The notes under the pieces: model-generated
Told to the model about the DNA's origin: nothing
The model's database searches: none
The model's input: only the letters and a program-made list of their open reading frames with translations
Assembly: GCA_030265145.1 (NCBI GenBank)
Contig: JARBES010000131.1
Location: 28,812,564 to 28,841,205 of the forward strand
Length of the DNA stretch: 28,642 nt
From: Strongylocentrotus pallidus
Taxonomy: Eukaryota; Echinodermata; Echinoidea; Camarodonta; Strongylocentrotidae
Direction: 5' to 3'
Part shown: positions 1-12,900 of the stretch, in pieces
Position numbering within the stretch: the stretch's first letter is position 1
Layout of the letters: the number at the start of each line of letters is the position of its first letter
Translations under genes and position numbers: made by a program

Positions 1-74
1 CCCATTTGGCTTTTCATATACAAGTCATTCGTAAAGTCATGCGTAACTTTACGAACAGCTTTATGAAACACCCC
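1..74. repeat. End of a dispersed repeat (probable MITE terminus), cut by window edge
   Basis: On the minus strand this reads GGGTGTTTCATAAAGCTGTT and onward, a wording I associate with a common dispersed sea-urchin repeat end. It contains an internal hairpin with 8-bp arms CGTAAAGT (30-37) and ACTTTACG (46-53). The rest of the element would lie before the window. Confidence 0.4.
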
Positions 75-805
75 CAGAGGGCTAAATCAGAAGCTCTTTG
101 GAATGTAATGGGAAGGAACAAATGTTGGTATTCTGTCTTAAAATGTAATTGGAAGACATAATTGGCAATTAATAAAGCTTATTAAAAGAAATGTACCGGT
201 AGTATATCTTTGTGGGTCAATTCATAGTTACCCTTAGATAAATCTTAAAACGGGGAGCATGTTTTAGAACAAAGGAGGAAGAGGGTAGGATGGACAGGGG
301 ACGGGGGCTGAGGGGGATAGATAGGGGGCGGAGGAGCTACCATCCTCCACTCCTTGACTGGTATGTGGGGGTATGGTAGATGGTGAGAGGAGACCAGAGG
401 GCTAAAAACAGAAGCTCTTTGGAATGCAATGAGATGGAACAAATGTTGGTATTCTGTCTTAAAAAGTAATATACTTGATACATCTCCAAAACATTGGAAG
501 ACATAATTGGCAATTAATAGAGATTATTAAAATGAAAAAGTAGTATCTTTGTGGGTCAATTCATAGTTGCCCTTAGATAAATCTTAAAATGAGGAGCATG
601 TTTTTAGAACAAAGGAGAAAGGAGATGGGATAACAGGGGAAGATCGAGGGCTGATAGATGGGACAGATAGGGGGCAGAGGAGCTACCTCCCTCCACTCCA
701 TGACTGGTATGTGGGGTATGGTTGATGATGTGAGACCAGAGGGCTAAAAACAGAAGCTTACAGGAATGTAATGGGATGGAACAAATGTCGGTATCCTGCC
801 ATGTA
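75..805. repeat. Direct tandem repeat, 2.2 units of 320-342 bp
   Basis: The word CAGAGGGCTAAA recurs at 75, 395 and 737, each followed by AGAAGCT and GGAATG. Units 1 and 2 align through to the purine-rich GGGGGAGGAGC... segment. Unit 3 stops after about 65 bases at GGTATCCTGCC. Open frames on the minus strand at 245-442 and 604-816 lie in corresponding parts of two units and are not genes. Confidence 0.85.
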
Positions 806-3659
806 GACCGACTCAAAACTTTGATGTCTAATCAGGATGAAATTGAGATATGGATCTGGCAGTGAAAACAAAATACCAAAGTCTTTTTCATTTCCTTTTC
901 TTTTGTCATTGTTGGAATGGAGGGGGTGTATGTAAAAGGGGGTGTATGTAAGTGCGCTTCATGCTGTTTAGAATCCAAATGATTTGATGACAGAGTCTGA
1001 TACATATGTGAAATGAAATGTTCTACCGGTATTCAAGGAGATTTTTGGGGGATAGATAGAATGAGTTATCTCTTTCTTTGTCCTCATAGAGATTACAAAA
1101 CTGTATAATTGATTCTTTTGATATAAATTAATGAGCAAATCATTATTATTTTTTAAATCACGGTTTCCCTTTGTAATTGTTCACCCTCATAGAAGCTCAG
1201 CAAACATGAACTTGTAATATAGCTTTTTCTTGCCCAAACTATTACAAAAAAACAATATTCAAATTTTGGCTGTTAAAACCAAATAGATGAAAGAGAAAAC
1301 GAGAATGTATACAGAGAACCATTCATAATAATTGAGCGTGTGTAGAGACTTTTGAACCTTGCCAATATTCTTGTTTGCTCTAAAGTGTCTGAAAAGATTA
1401 GCAACCAACATTTCTGTGGAACATTTCTGTGTTAGGAGTGCCTGTTATAATCCTCAGTGTCTATACAGAAATAAACTTGTAATCTCATTAGGTAAAGTAA
1501 AGAAGGAAATGTTTCTCTGAGAGCGTTGTTGACTATAAAGATTTAGATTGGGAAGGAATTGGGCTCCAGAAGTGATTGAGATTGGTTGTGATGTTCCTGT
1601 TGAGAGTTGATGTAACTTCATTGGACTTCAGTAATTTGATGCTATCTCTGTATCACACAAGATGATATGGTGAATTACACATGTAGGGGCTATGTTACCT
1701 ACTTTTTGGGGAGAATATTTGATGCTTCATTGCATGACTACTGTAATACCACACATAGGATTTCTAAGATTTTTAAAATTAAATAAATATAATACAAAAT
1801 GTGATTGAAGAAGAATATTATTTCCAATGTGTACTGGATAACAATCAATTTTTTTCAAAGAAAAATAAAAAACAAAACACTTCTTGATAAGATCTAGATG
1901 TAGATTAAATATATATGCTTTTTTAATCACATGGGGTTATTAGAGAGAAAGCTTGTTCAATTTCAAGGGTTTTTCTATTAGATTTACTCGCCTGGGTTTA
2001 CTACAACCTCTGCCTGAGAGGACAGATGTTTCAAAATCTTGGGGCTTTGTAAAGCCTTTAAACCATTGAAAATATGGTTCTAAAACTTCTAAATAATGAA
2101 GTAGAAATTGCATCCTTTGAAAATTGAAGCAATAGGTGCTTGTTTAAAATGTCTCCCAATATTAGCTTTAAAAAAAAATTGGTTGAGAACAAATATTAAA
2201 ACAAATTATTACCAAAGTTAAAGTTGAATTTTGTGTATTCTGTCATATTTTAGAAATGTAGAGTATATGGAGTAATATTTTCAGATACAGTATTATAAAA
2301 TAGTTTTTATAATGATTGAAAGGCATTTAGATGTAACTTGTAAGACTGACTGATAACAGTACTGTAACTGTTAAGAAAACGTACATCTTGAATTGTTTCG
2401 CCTCTGTCTGAAGAATGTTTAACCTCATTACCCCATCATGTCACCTTCTCGTGAGCTCTGCAAACATGATTTATGGGCATCATGCAGTGTAAACACAACT
2501 AGCCTAATTGTCAATAAAGTCCAGCTAATTCCCAGGGAAGATGGAGTGCACTTTGCTTGCTTGGACACCATTTTCCTTCCCTTCCTTGATCGAAATACCA
2601 TTCTAGAAGTTTGTCACATGAAGATCCTAAAGTATATTTAATCTGTCTCCATTATTTGTATCATCTTTGTTCATTTCTAATTGAAATTTGGTACATCAGA
2701 GAAAAGAAAATAAATGTTTTTGTGAAAGAATTCATGTCTTTTCATAAGATTTTAAGAAGAGAAAACAAAATAAGATGACTTACGGTATGTCAAACTATAT
2801 ACAAATTTTGTCATATAGTATTATAGATGTAATTAGTGTTTTTTGTATCATACTGATAATGATGATTTGCTGACATGTCTGTATAGATCTACATAAGCTA
2901 ACATTTCCTTTTGAATATATAAATGTACATACATTTGCGATAATTTGATAAGATGGACAAAATGAAAATGAAAATATTCGCATTTTACCATACTTAAAAA
3001 TCCATTCTTCATATCTTGGGACATGTGAACAGAAAGGTTATGACCATTTCTTATGAAGCAGTGACTCTCACAAAAAAAGAAGTTCTTTCATCAGCTCCTC
3101 CAGTCACCACCTAAAATTCATCTCCTGTAACATCTAAGATGTCATACACTCATCAAACCCACCTAAACAAAGAGCAATTAATAAAGAACAACATTACAGA
3201 CATGCAAACAGAAATGATTAATGCTTCATTGGATAAATTTGTTATTTGATGGAGGTTCATTCTATTCTTTATTTTCTGTTATATATTTCCCTTTTAGTTG
3301 AGATATTTCTCTTTTCTATCAGACACTTTTGATGCAATGAAAGAAATGGATTAAGAGTTTTTTTTTAAATACAATCCCTGGCTTTATACACTGTTACCCA
3401 TAAAGTTGGAATATTTTTTTTAGTACCAGTACCTCTGTTCATGAAATGTTTGTGGCAATATTATTTATTCTTGATAGATAAAATTGTCATGTTCTCAGAA
3501 CGTAATTGATCAATCTAAAGATTCATAGACAATGATCTGTAAAGTTCATATAATAAATCATATTGTCAAAATCATTCCATGAAAAGAGATGAGATAGGCA
3601 ACAGTGTATATGTAATATGAAATATCATAACTTGACCCATTATTTTGCTTGTGTGAACT
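806..3659. other. AT-rich noncoding DNA
   Basis: Upstream or first-intron sequence. I see no splice-flanked coding block, TIR pair or tandem array here. The short open frames (for example near 1727-1930 and 2438-2641) have no coding-like composition. Confidence 0.6.
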
Positions 3660-3798
3660 GGGAAGTGCTCTGCGATCTCAAGTCTTGTTATCTTCTACCT
3701 GGGATGACGAGCACCCCTGCCGTCATTTTGTAAAACAAGCTGTCCCAATTCCCACTCTGGCTTCCAGAGTGCAAGAATGACAGTTATTTGGCCGCAGG

Positions 3799-3840
3799 AT
3801 GGAGGAGGAGGAGGAGGAGTATGACGATGTGTTTACATAC
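3799..3840 (+). other. Weak candidate first coding exon
   Basis: Inside a GC-richer island (about 3660-3845), an ATG opens 14 codons (M, six Glu, YDDVFTY) and is followed directly by GTATAG, a possible donor. An in-frame TGA at 3778-3780 would make this ATG the start. The phase-0 end would join exon 9807 as VFTY-SAEWIQV, which loosely resembles the human N-terminal stretch before WVQLQL. The Glu run is a GAG repeat and could be chance. No transcript evidence is available to me. Confidence 0.2.
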
Positions 3841-3845
3841 GTATA

Positions 3846-5370
3846 GAATATTTGTGAAGTATGTTATTTTTATCTGGGATTCAATTAACTTGAAGGAAAT
3901 TTCATGCATGTACGTGTTTATTGAAAATACAAATACTTTTGTACATTGAAACTACATAAATTTCTATTCATTAGAAATATCTTTGTTTATGCTAGCTCAG
4001 TTAATGACCCATACCTTACCAAATTTAATTATGAAATAATGAACACCACAAACATCAAAGTAATATTTTTTCTTGATATTAGGTCTCATGCAAACAATAA
4101 ATACCAAGCACTATCAACTTGATTGCACTCACCAGTTGAAACAAAAAATATATATTATAGTCCATACCATACCAGACAAAATACTTTGGACTTATGTAGC
4201 ACCCATGAATCTCAATATTTTGATTCAGTAGTCTCATTTATTACCCAGCAACCCATGAACTTCATTGTCTGCCAGATACTGAGAATGAGATAGTGGAAAC
4301 ATTTTCTCTTTGGTACCGACATTTTTGGAATGATTAGCATTTTTCCCATGGAGATGCTTCCAGGGCATCTATCAGTATCTTGCTTGACCTCTACCACTCC
4401 CTGTGTCAGAGGGGGGAATGGTACAAAATAACCAAATACGTCTGGCTTGAAATTGAAGAAATGTAACAAACGGGCTAATTTTTACTGAATGAATCACTGT
4501 TTTGTGCATGTTTGGCCTAGGAATGTGCATTTACATGTCTATTAAACTATTATAAGCCAATTATCAATTTGTATTCAAGGAATTATCTTGATTGGATTTG
4601 ACTGGAGACTTGTGAATGATTGTATGCCTTTGACTCACTTGATGAAAAAGAATTTGCTATAAAATAATTCACAAATATCTGCTGTCACCCAATCAGGATC
4701 GATGAATGTTTCAATTTAGACTGGTTGGTAGATGAATTCTGATTGGCTAGCTAGCACGGTATAGATGCTTGAGTGATTACAGGGCTTTGTGCAATATAGC
4801 TGAGAAATTAAAAATGTCTTTCAAGTATCTGGTGTTTTTAATAGCGGGGGTCCTCATTTGGGGTCTGGAATTGTGGATTTAATTTTTTGGGTTAAAATGC
4901 ATGAGCACCTAATTAAAACAGAATTTTTTGGAGTCTGCACTCTTTGCATCAAGTGCCTAAGCACTTGTTATTAGTGTTGAACACTGTTTAGTTTCATTAA
5001 CGTGATATGGTACTACACTGTATATTGTAATACGTACTCTTGCGAAATCATCCAAGACCTGCATCCTAGCACCAAATCGCTTTTGTTTACCAGTCTCTTT
5101 TACCCGTCTGTTTTCATGTCAAAAATGTTATCTGTCAAGAGTACGTGTAGGTAGATCCCAACCTCAGAAACCACACAGCCAGCTGAACTGTAGGAGGGAA
5201 CATTTTGTTGTTGTAAAGTCTGTCACGTTTTTTCAGAGTAACATTATTCAGACCAGATGAAAAGAATTTGTTAACTCAATGAAATTATCTAGGACATTCC
5301 TTTAGAACTAGGTAATAGGATGTGAAACAGAGAGAGATGATTTAACTTGTAATGTAAGAGAATGGCATTA
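3846..5370. other. Noncoding DNA without recognised features
   Basis: AT-rich single-copy-looking sequence. A minus-strand open frame of 85 codons at 4212-4469 is slightly less AT-rich than its surroundings, but I recognise no family in it. Confidence 0.5.
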
Positions 5371-5665
5371 CACAGTTTTCCAAGGTTTTGCTTGTACTTT
5401 TGAGTTTGAAAGCAAAAAGTGCAAATCATATTAGCAGAAAATGAATTCGCATCTGTCATCGATAGCTGTTACATGAATGATTGAAATGATTAGACACCGT
5501 TTAGCTCCTAATGTTATAATGTTCTGCAAATTTTTCTCACATTTTTACAAGGGTTTGCTTGAGTTCATTGAGTTTGAGGATAGAAAGTGCAATGGCACGA
5601 GAAGGAAATGAGTTCACATCTGCCTTTGATGTCTAGTGCATTAATGGCTGAAAGATTCTCATGAA
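5371..5665. repeat. Old direct duplication, period about 167 bp
   Basis: CAAGGTTTTGCTTG near 5381 and CAAGGGTTTGCTTG at 5548 head two units. Both continue with TTGAGTTTGA, AAAGTGCAA, AAATGA(A/G)TTC and CACATCTG/GCATCTG in the same order. The copies are diverged by roughly a quarter to a third. Confidence 0.6.
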
Positions 5666-5879
5666 AGATGAAAAAATATTATTGTTGGTTACTATTTAGG
5701 GGAAATTCTTAGTTTGATAATTGAAAGAGACAGAAAGAACCCTCCAAAAATAGTAGAAAGAGTAGAAAAGCAAACAGTTGAAATCAGTGCCAATATTGAT
5801 ATTTCCAAGTACCATTGACAAGACACATTTTGATATGTTTATGTCATGCATAATTGACTTCATACAAGCAGTATGAAAG

Positions 5880-6150
5880 GTGACTGACACATAATGAGTG
5901 TGTTGATTGCAAGGAAGAAGGCATGGCCCGATGGAATAGTCCGTAGATTAATCCAGTACCACTTGAAACCGATGAGGAGGCATGCCGACTACAGTTGATC
6001 TGGTTACTAACGAGATAGGAATGCACCAGCTGGGCCTGTTAATGAAATCAATGGTGTTGTCTATAGAGGGCAGGGACATACGCAGTGCTATATACAAGGA
6101 CAGATAGGGAGATGAGTCCAGCGTTGGACTGCCATAGCTCCTTCTCTCTA
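5880..6150 (+). promoter_or_regulatory. GC-richer island with TATA-like box, possible promoter
   Basis: This stretch is less AT-rich than its surroundings, has no repeat signature and carries CTATATA at about 6089, then a 6-bp stem (AGTCCA-GCGT-TGGACT) some 25 bases later. It lies upstream of the recognised exons on the same strand. The evidence is compositional only; it could equally be a conserved enhancer or a chance island. Confidence 0.15.
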
Positions 6151-8242
6151 CATGTTTATTTATAGGTCATGAACATCAAATCTTAAGGTCTCAATGTTGA
6201 CTTCTCTCTTCCTTTGATAAAATCTCTTTTTAAATCCTTTTGTGATTCTTTAAAAACACAAATAAGCTTATTCGTGTCTGCAAGTTGCAGACAAGTGTGT
6301 CTTGCATTTTTAAAAACAGAAGACAAAGTGCATTAATTATCTTTTAATGATATGAAACATTTTGATATTATTTTAGGAATTTGCATTTCATTACCATAGG
6401 ATTGGGGTGGTATGGGACCAGTGTGTCATTTTAAGCTGCCAAGTGTTGCTTTTGTGAGTGTATTATGATCATTCTGCAACATTTGGTTTAAAGGAGTTAA
6501 CTTTTGATAGTGTTTAGTTTGATTTAACATCGTCTTGTGGTAGTTGTTATCTGAGTGAGGTGCTTAATTTTTTTTAAAGAATACTCCTTGCACTGTTCAT
6601 TCAGTTGCAGAGCAATTTTGTAAGAAAAGCAAGATGGTTTTGAAGGCTTGGTAGATGGCATCCTCCCCACTTTAAGTGTGATTTATGCACCTGTGTTTTT
6701 TATCTGGTGTCAGCCTTCTGTTTCGTTATGGTATTCTGTTCATGTTGGCTAGTGGCTATCTTCATGTCTCATTACTCCATGATTATCTTGATGAGATAAA
6801 GCATGTGTTCACCAGATAATTATAGTCTAGGTCATCTCTTTGTAAATCAACGAGTAGGACGACCAAGAAAATGTCAGCAAACTTTCAGCAAATGGGATGG
6901 AATTAAGAAAGTGGAAATGCATTCTTGGAGAGGCAGGGATATGAAATGAAATATTAGGGGATGTTACTAAGTACACCATTATCTTTCCATCGATTATTTA
7001 ATGGGTAGGAAGGTTGAGGAAATTTTAATAGACAATGAGGTCTTTAGCTTTGACTAAATCATTAAGATTATCCCCCCCCCCCAATTTAGACCCCCAAAAT
7101 ACCAAAACAAATACATAAATATGAAAAGTGTGTTAACATGTTCCTTATCAAAGAACTTTTTAAAAATCATTTTTAATACTTATCAGAGGCCTGCAAAATT
7201 GGGAAACTGTTGCCCCCTTTTTTCTTCATTTATATTGACTGTCCAGAGAGTTTCTATGCCATTGTCCCCCTCCCCGGCTCCCCCAATGCAAGAGAATTAT
7301 AAATCCTTCCAGTACTTATAGGAAATACAATTCTTGGAAATTTGAACAGTCATGTTTGCATTCATTCATATGCAATGTCGGGGATGAAATCAATACTATA
7401 TGATTAAATCTCTGGTGGCCATTGCTCCTTTCATATCAGTCATTATAGAAGACTCTGTTGCATGCTGAGATGTAGGAAGATGAAAATGTCAGAGGACTTA
7501 GTGTCACTAATTACTCCAGCAGACAGACTAGTCCAACTTTAACTGCATTAGTGTTTCAAGTAGTCTCACAAACTGTCCACTTGAGCTTACTTTTATTTTT
7601 GCCATTGCAGTGTACATTGTTTATCATGTTGTGTGCATTTTGCTGGATAATTATTCAAATTTTAAAATTTGCGCACACAAATTCAATCTAATAAAGAGAA
7701 GCACAAGTTCTCTGGTGCTAAAATGATGATTGAAATTATTGTTTGTAAGATGTGTATGTATTGTAAATTCCAGCTACTGTAAAATTAAAAAATTGCAAGT
7801 GATGTTAGGTCGTAAAATTGTCACATACAATGTAGGAAAATGATTAATGCACCACTTAGAGTTTGTAATCCTCAACAGATTTTTGCAGTGAAAATCCTGC
7901 CATTATTTGCTAAACTGTTTTGGGTCCAAAAAATGTCAAGTTTCGCAGGGTAGGGAAAGAGGCAGATGCACATAAATACATGTATATTTTATATTCATAC
8001 AGTTACACATGCATGAATTGAAGAATGTTGTATGACATGAAACCAGGATGAAACATAAGTTTAGTAATTTTTGTGGATTATGAAGCTTTTTTGCCCATGT
8101 TATCTGGTTTCTTCACATCTAATGAAGATGCAGTGAAACTTAGCAAGGGTTTGTTTTTGATAGACTAGTCTGCAGTATACGAGCGGATGATGATATCATA
8201 GTTATTTTAAGGGTCAAGGAGCATACCACAGTGAAAGTGGAT
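6151..8242. other. Noncoding DNA; poly-C run
   Basis: AT-rich sequence with an 11-12 base C run at about 7071-7082 and no coding block, TIR pair or array that I can see. Confidence 0.5.
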
Positions 8243-8402
8243 GTGAGAGAAAGAAGGAGTGAAAGAGAGTGAGTAAGCATAGGGGGAAGAGAGGTCGAGA
8301 GAGAGAGAGAGAGAGAGAGTGAGAAAGGAAGAGAGAGAGAGGGAGAAAGAGAGAGAGAGAGAGGGAGAGAAAAAGAAATAAAGAAAGAGAAAGGGTTGAG
8401 AA
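8243..8402 (+). repeat. Purine-rich GA microsatellite
   Basis: Nearly pure A/G for 160 bases, with perfect (GA)n stretches around 8299-8320 and 8350-8362. It generates three overlapping minus-strand frames of Ser/Leu/Pro that are artefacts. Long homopurine tracts can form triplex DNA. Confidence 0.9.
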
Positions 8403-9414
8403 AGATACACCAACATGAAGGCAATAGAACATATTCTAGCGATTCTGTAAAACCCAAGAGTAAAGTCATGCTTTACAAATTATGGGACATGAACATCTGG
8501 GTCTAATTTACTTTGTTAAACTGGACTTTAGACCATACTTAAAACCAGCATCAAATTTGATTTAAAAAATAAAAAACATATTGAAAAGAGGCTCATATAA
8601 TGTATGCTTATCCATCTCAGGGAGAAATGGAAATGAGAGGGAGGAATGCATTACGAGAAACTTCTGGAAACAAGAGCCAAAATAAAAGTAGCACACAAAA
8701 TAATGTCTTGTTTCCACTTATTGACACCTTTATATTTTAAAGGACACCTAAAAAAGTTGTGTTATGATGTAGGAAAATCCACCGCTGAATTGAATAACGA
8801 AACAGAAACCTTGCTTACATGTTACATGAAAGATGTATGCGTCAAAGTGAAATTTTAGCAAGCATGTCAAGAAACGATACATGCAACCGTTCTTGACTTT
8901 CCAAAGAATTCTTCCTGAGCTAAATATAGGTCAACAGATTGTCTAGAGTTGAAAGTTATGTGTGACAAATAGTCAACATTGAGGTAAAAATCTTGTCAGT
9001 ACAAGAGATTGTAGGACCCTTGGCACTTTCTTCCAGAGTTATTTATCCCTAGGGTACACAGGATCAGTTTGATGACATGTGAGAGTTTAAATGAGTCATA
9101 GGTTTTCAAACAAATTCTCACACAACAGTGTTTGTACTTTCCAGTAATTATTAACAAGCTCTCATAAAACATCCAGTAAAACTGTTTTTTCAGATCTTTT
9201 TCTTCTTCTTCTCACCTTAAAAGCTGACAGTACATGTAAATGTAAGGCAGATTTGACTTTGTGGGAATGAGATTCATAACAAAGAATGTTTCTGTATTTG
9301 TCTTTCATGATACAGTTTAATTGAATATGAAATGGATAATTGTGCCTGTATGATTGGTATATGACTGTGATGTTATTTCTTCTGTGTTAATTGATGATGT
9401 TTGTATGTTGATAT

Positions 9415-9505
9415 AAATCAAATTGATGATATTGATGAGCATGATGATAACCATGATGATGGTTATCTTGATGATGAAATGATGTTTATAATGATGATAA
9501 TTGTT
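9415..9505. repeat. GAT/ATG-rich simple sequence with a hairpin
   Basis: Degenerate GATGAT repeats. Within them GATAACCAT (9446-9454) pairs with ATGGTTATC (9459-9467) across a 4-base loop. Confidence 0.7.
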
Positions 9506-9806
9506 ATCTCATATTGCATTTATCAATAACCCTATATACATAATATATATAATAATATTCATTGTTCCTTATTACATTAAGGTAGTTTTTAATAATTTTT
9601 GTCATACTCTTTGTCATACCCCCCCCCTCATGATATGAATTAAACAAATAGTAATGGTGTCTATTAAATATTAGTTAGTAAGTTTCAGAATAATGGTCTT
9701 CACACATAAAATGATGTAATATAGCAAAATAATTTACAAAAATACTTAAATTGACACTAGGATTAACCTCATTGCATCCATCTTTTTTATTCTTCTCGTC
9801 ATTTAG

Positions 9807-9929
9807 TCAGCAGAATGGATCCAAGTAAGAGTAGAAGACATGATACCAAGGATGACAGAGATCGGGACAAACCTGGAGGAGGCCCAGAGTCTCAAGACAC
9901 AACACGAGGAAGTCATTAAAAATCTTGTG
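9807..9929 (+). CDS. CCDC141: CCDC141-like exon 1 of those recognised
   Basis: Forty-one codons, residues 1-41 of the joined product, beginning SAEWIQVRVEDMIPRM and ending EEVIKNLV before GTAAGT. The 3' splice site is ambiguous: TTTAG, TCAG and CAGCAG follow one another, so the exon could start at 9807, 9811 or 9814. I chose 9807 because it gives phase 0 like nearly all other introns. The ATG at 9840 lies inside the conserved block and is probably not the true start. The WIQV and EIG words match the human N-terminal region as remembered. Confidence 0.75.
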
Positions 9930-12900
9930 GTAAGTTGTATAAGATTCCCCTACTCAAATGACAGGTCCTCTTCATTATTATTCCATTTATGTTTGTTAAG
10001 TTACTTAATCAACAGACAATAATGAAATATCAGACTTGGAACAATATATCAGCAGAACAAAATGAGAAAATAGTTACAGACATGCCATGGTTTGTTAGCA
10101 ATTTTTTCCAAGTTTAACCATTTGGTAATATATGAAGGCTACATTTTTAGCAAACTCACAAATAAAGGGGATTTTGTTGACAAAACTTTTTTAGCGCACT
10201 CTCATTTATTTTTTTGTAATTGTTATTGTGAATTCAGAAATGTGCAACAAAGTAAACATTCAAATACGAACTAATTTTTATATACACATGAACTGTAAGA
10301 ACACTACCATATGAAGTTAACATTTTGTCTTGTAAACTTTAAAGACCACAGATAGCAAGTCTTTCAGAAATATTTTAAAATTCTTGTTCTACAGGTCACG
10401 CATGCCAATTTTCTTCCACTATGTAGCGATTTGTATCCCATTCAAATATCCCCGTAGGGCACAAGAATATCTACTTACATGTGTCAGTTTGGATAAGAAG
10501 CCATTACAATTGTTACTTTACAAACATACAAGGAATGTTGGAAAATTTACTTGCCACCTATTGGCCTAAATGTACATTATCTTGGTAATTTTTTGTTGGT
10601 ACTTTTCATAGCCATGTCATCATTTCACGGTATAACCTTGATTAATTATTGATCATGAGCAATCGGTATAGTTTCATTCTTTTGGGATTTGTTATGGAGA
10701 AGTAGGTTACTGTGACAAAAACTTTGAATTTTACAAAACTTAACTTTATATTAGAGTTTTTGCCTTATGAACAAATACCTGGTGTCTAAGGCAACCAATG
10801 AGTTTCATTGATTTAGATGCATTTTTACATGTCAAACGTTAGAGATATGTTTTTACAAGCATGGAACATCTTAAACATATATCTAAAGTACATATTTTAC
10901 TCAGGGCACAGACCTTGACAAGGTATGATCGCATGTGTTACTCTAAACAGGCTCCATTTTAAATGGAGACTGGCAAACAGTTTAACATTAGGCCAAAGTC
11001 AATTTCTGCACCTGCTTTCGTGGTCTGCTAAGTTCATTGAGTTTTGTCAGCCTATTTAGCCAATTTTGCCTGTTGAACATTTAAAGTAGAAGATCAGACC
11101 TGCAAGTTTATTACCAAAAGGCCTAATTTGAAGTTTTTACTATAGCCTTTCTAATGTTTGATGAGGATTTTAAATTAAATTATATGATTTTGATAGAAGC
11201 AATCATATTATATTGTCATTGTTAATTTTGATATTTGAAATTTAGAATATAAAATATGTCAATCACTTTACCAACAATATTTACAGTCTTAGTAGATCTG
11301 ATAATTGTATTAACCCCTCACAGAGCAAGTTTTAAGTAAAAAGACATTTGATATCAATTGATGTTCTCAATATCATTATACCTGAAAACGGTATGGGACA
11401 TTGCATGACCAAATACTATGGACTTGCCGTGGTACAGTTTCAATACAGCCTGAATACAGTGCGAAATTCAAGTGAAAAGAGAACTTTTCTCTTGAAAATC
11501 TATTTAGATTAAGAGGTCAGATGTCATTGCATCTCAAGTGACAGCTAGAGCAGGTCATTTGTTTGTTTGTAATCTGATGAGGGAGGGAGGACAGTTGTCA
11601 AAATGAATAAAAATGGGATTCCCCTATAAGTATAAGCTTATTTCATTGACAGGTTTGCTTGGCAAAAATGTTTCATTGTGAGAACAGGGAAATACACTAC
11701 ACATAGGTTGGGTAAATGCACATTGTGATATGAAAGGCTTCTGAAGGCCAAAACATATGTTCATATCTTTGAATCAAATATTTAATTTGTGTAAAAATGC
11801 ATTACTAATTTCTATATGTTGATTTCCACAGTGATTCTGCCCCCCCCCCCCCACTTACATGTATTTGTATTGGACATTGTAATCACAAAATAATTAAAGA
11901 TAGTTTGCTCATTAGAATGAAAGAGTTATCTTCTTATTTCAAAAGCAAAGGTAATACAGAAATATTCTTTCATCTATTAATTAAAACATCTGTAAACAGG
12001 ATAAAGATGAATTTCCAAGTCCTCTTTTATATTATGTTCTTTGTATACAATAAGTAAAAAAGTATAAAACTAAACTTTTTTAAAAATAGGACAAATTTTG
12101 AAAAAAGAGTTCATTTAATTGATGAAGATAAACAAAATGGATGTGGGACAAATGTACAACACAATGATACTAGCCATACTTAAGCTTACATGTTTTCTCT
12201 AACCTACTGAGACCATCTCCTTTAACACGAGTGTAAACTAAAGATAACAACTGGCCCATGTCATGCATTAAGTGATGGGGCAGGAATCCGTGCTATGTGT
12301 GTGCATGGTATTGTGGGAGGCAGAATGGCATTGAGATGACACGGAGGTCACAATATAGAAGGGAAGATGCATTCTCTATGATAAGTTCACAGATAAAAAT
12401 GTTCAATTAATAATATTTTGCATACATCATATTTTTAGTGATCACATGCTTGATCCACAAATTGATTTAAAGAAAAATATAAAAAAAAAAAATCATGAGA
12501 AATCATATCATTGTCAAAAATGCTAACTTGTTGGCAATATCTGTGTAAATGGAGCAGTTCTGCGAAGAGACTACAGTGATAGCCTTTTTGTCATGTTTGT
12601 AAAATGATAATGGAAAAGCCTTTACACTGCAGGTCAGAACAGTAACTAGGGAATAAACTTGTTCATAAATATCTAATATTGTAAGAATTAGATATATGTG
12701 TATCCACAAACATTTTTACAATGAGAAGAATTATAATTAATTATATGCATATTTTCATGATTATGGATGAAATAATTACATTTAATTCTGCAAAAAGATT
12801 TTTCTAATTTAAAGATAAAGTCCCACACTAACATCAGCTTTGCTTAAAGATAGGCATAACGTGAGAGAAGCAGACCAGTGAAAGTTTGATATACCCTGTT

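Noticed and set aside
4212-4469. Minus-strand 85-codon frame
   Set aside because: No recognisable domain, splice context or promoter; length is within chance for this much noncoding DNA.
8140-8469. Overlapping minus-strand Ser/Leu-rich frames
   Set aside because: They are the translation of a GA microsatellite and have no gene structure.
8646-8858. Plus-strand 70-codon frame
   Set aside because: AT-rich composition like the surrounding intergenic DNA and no similarity to any family I know.
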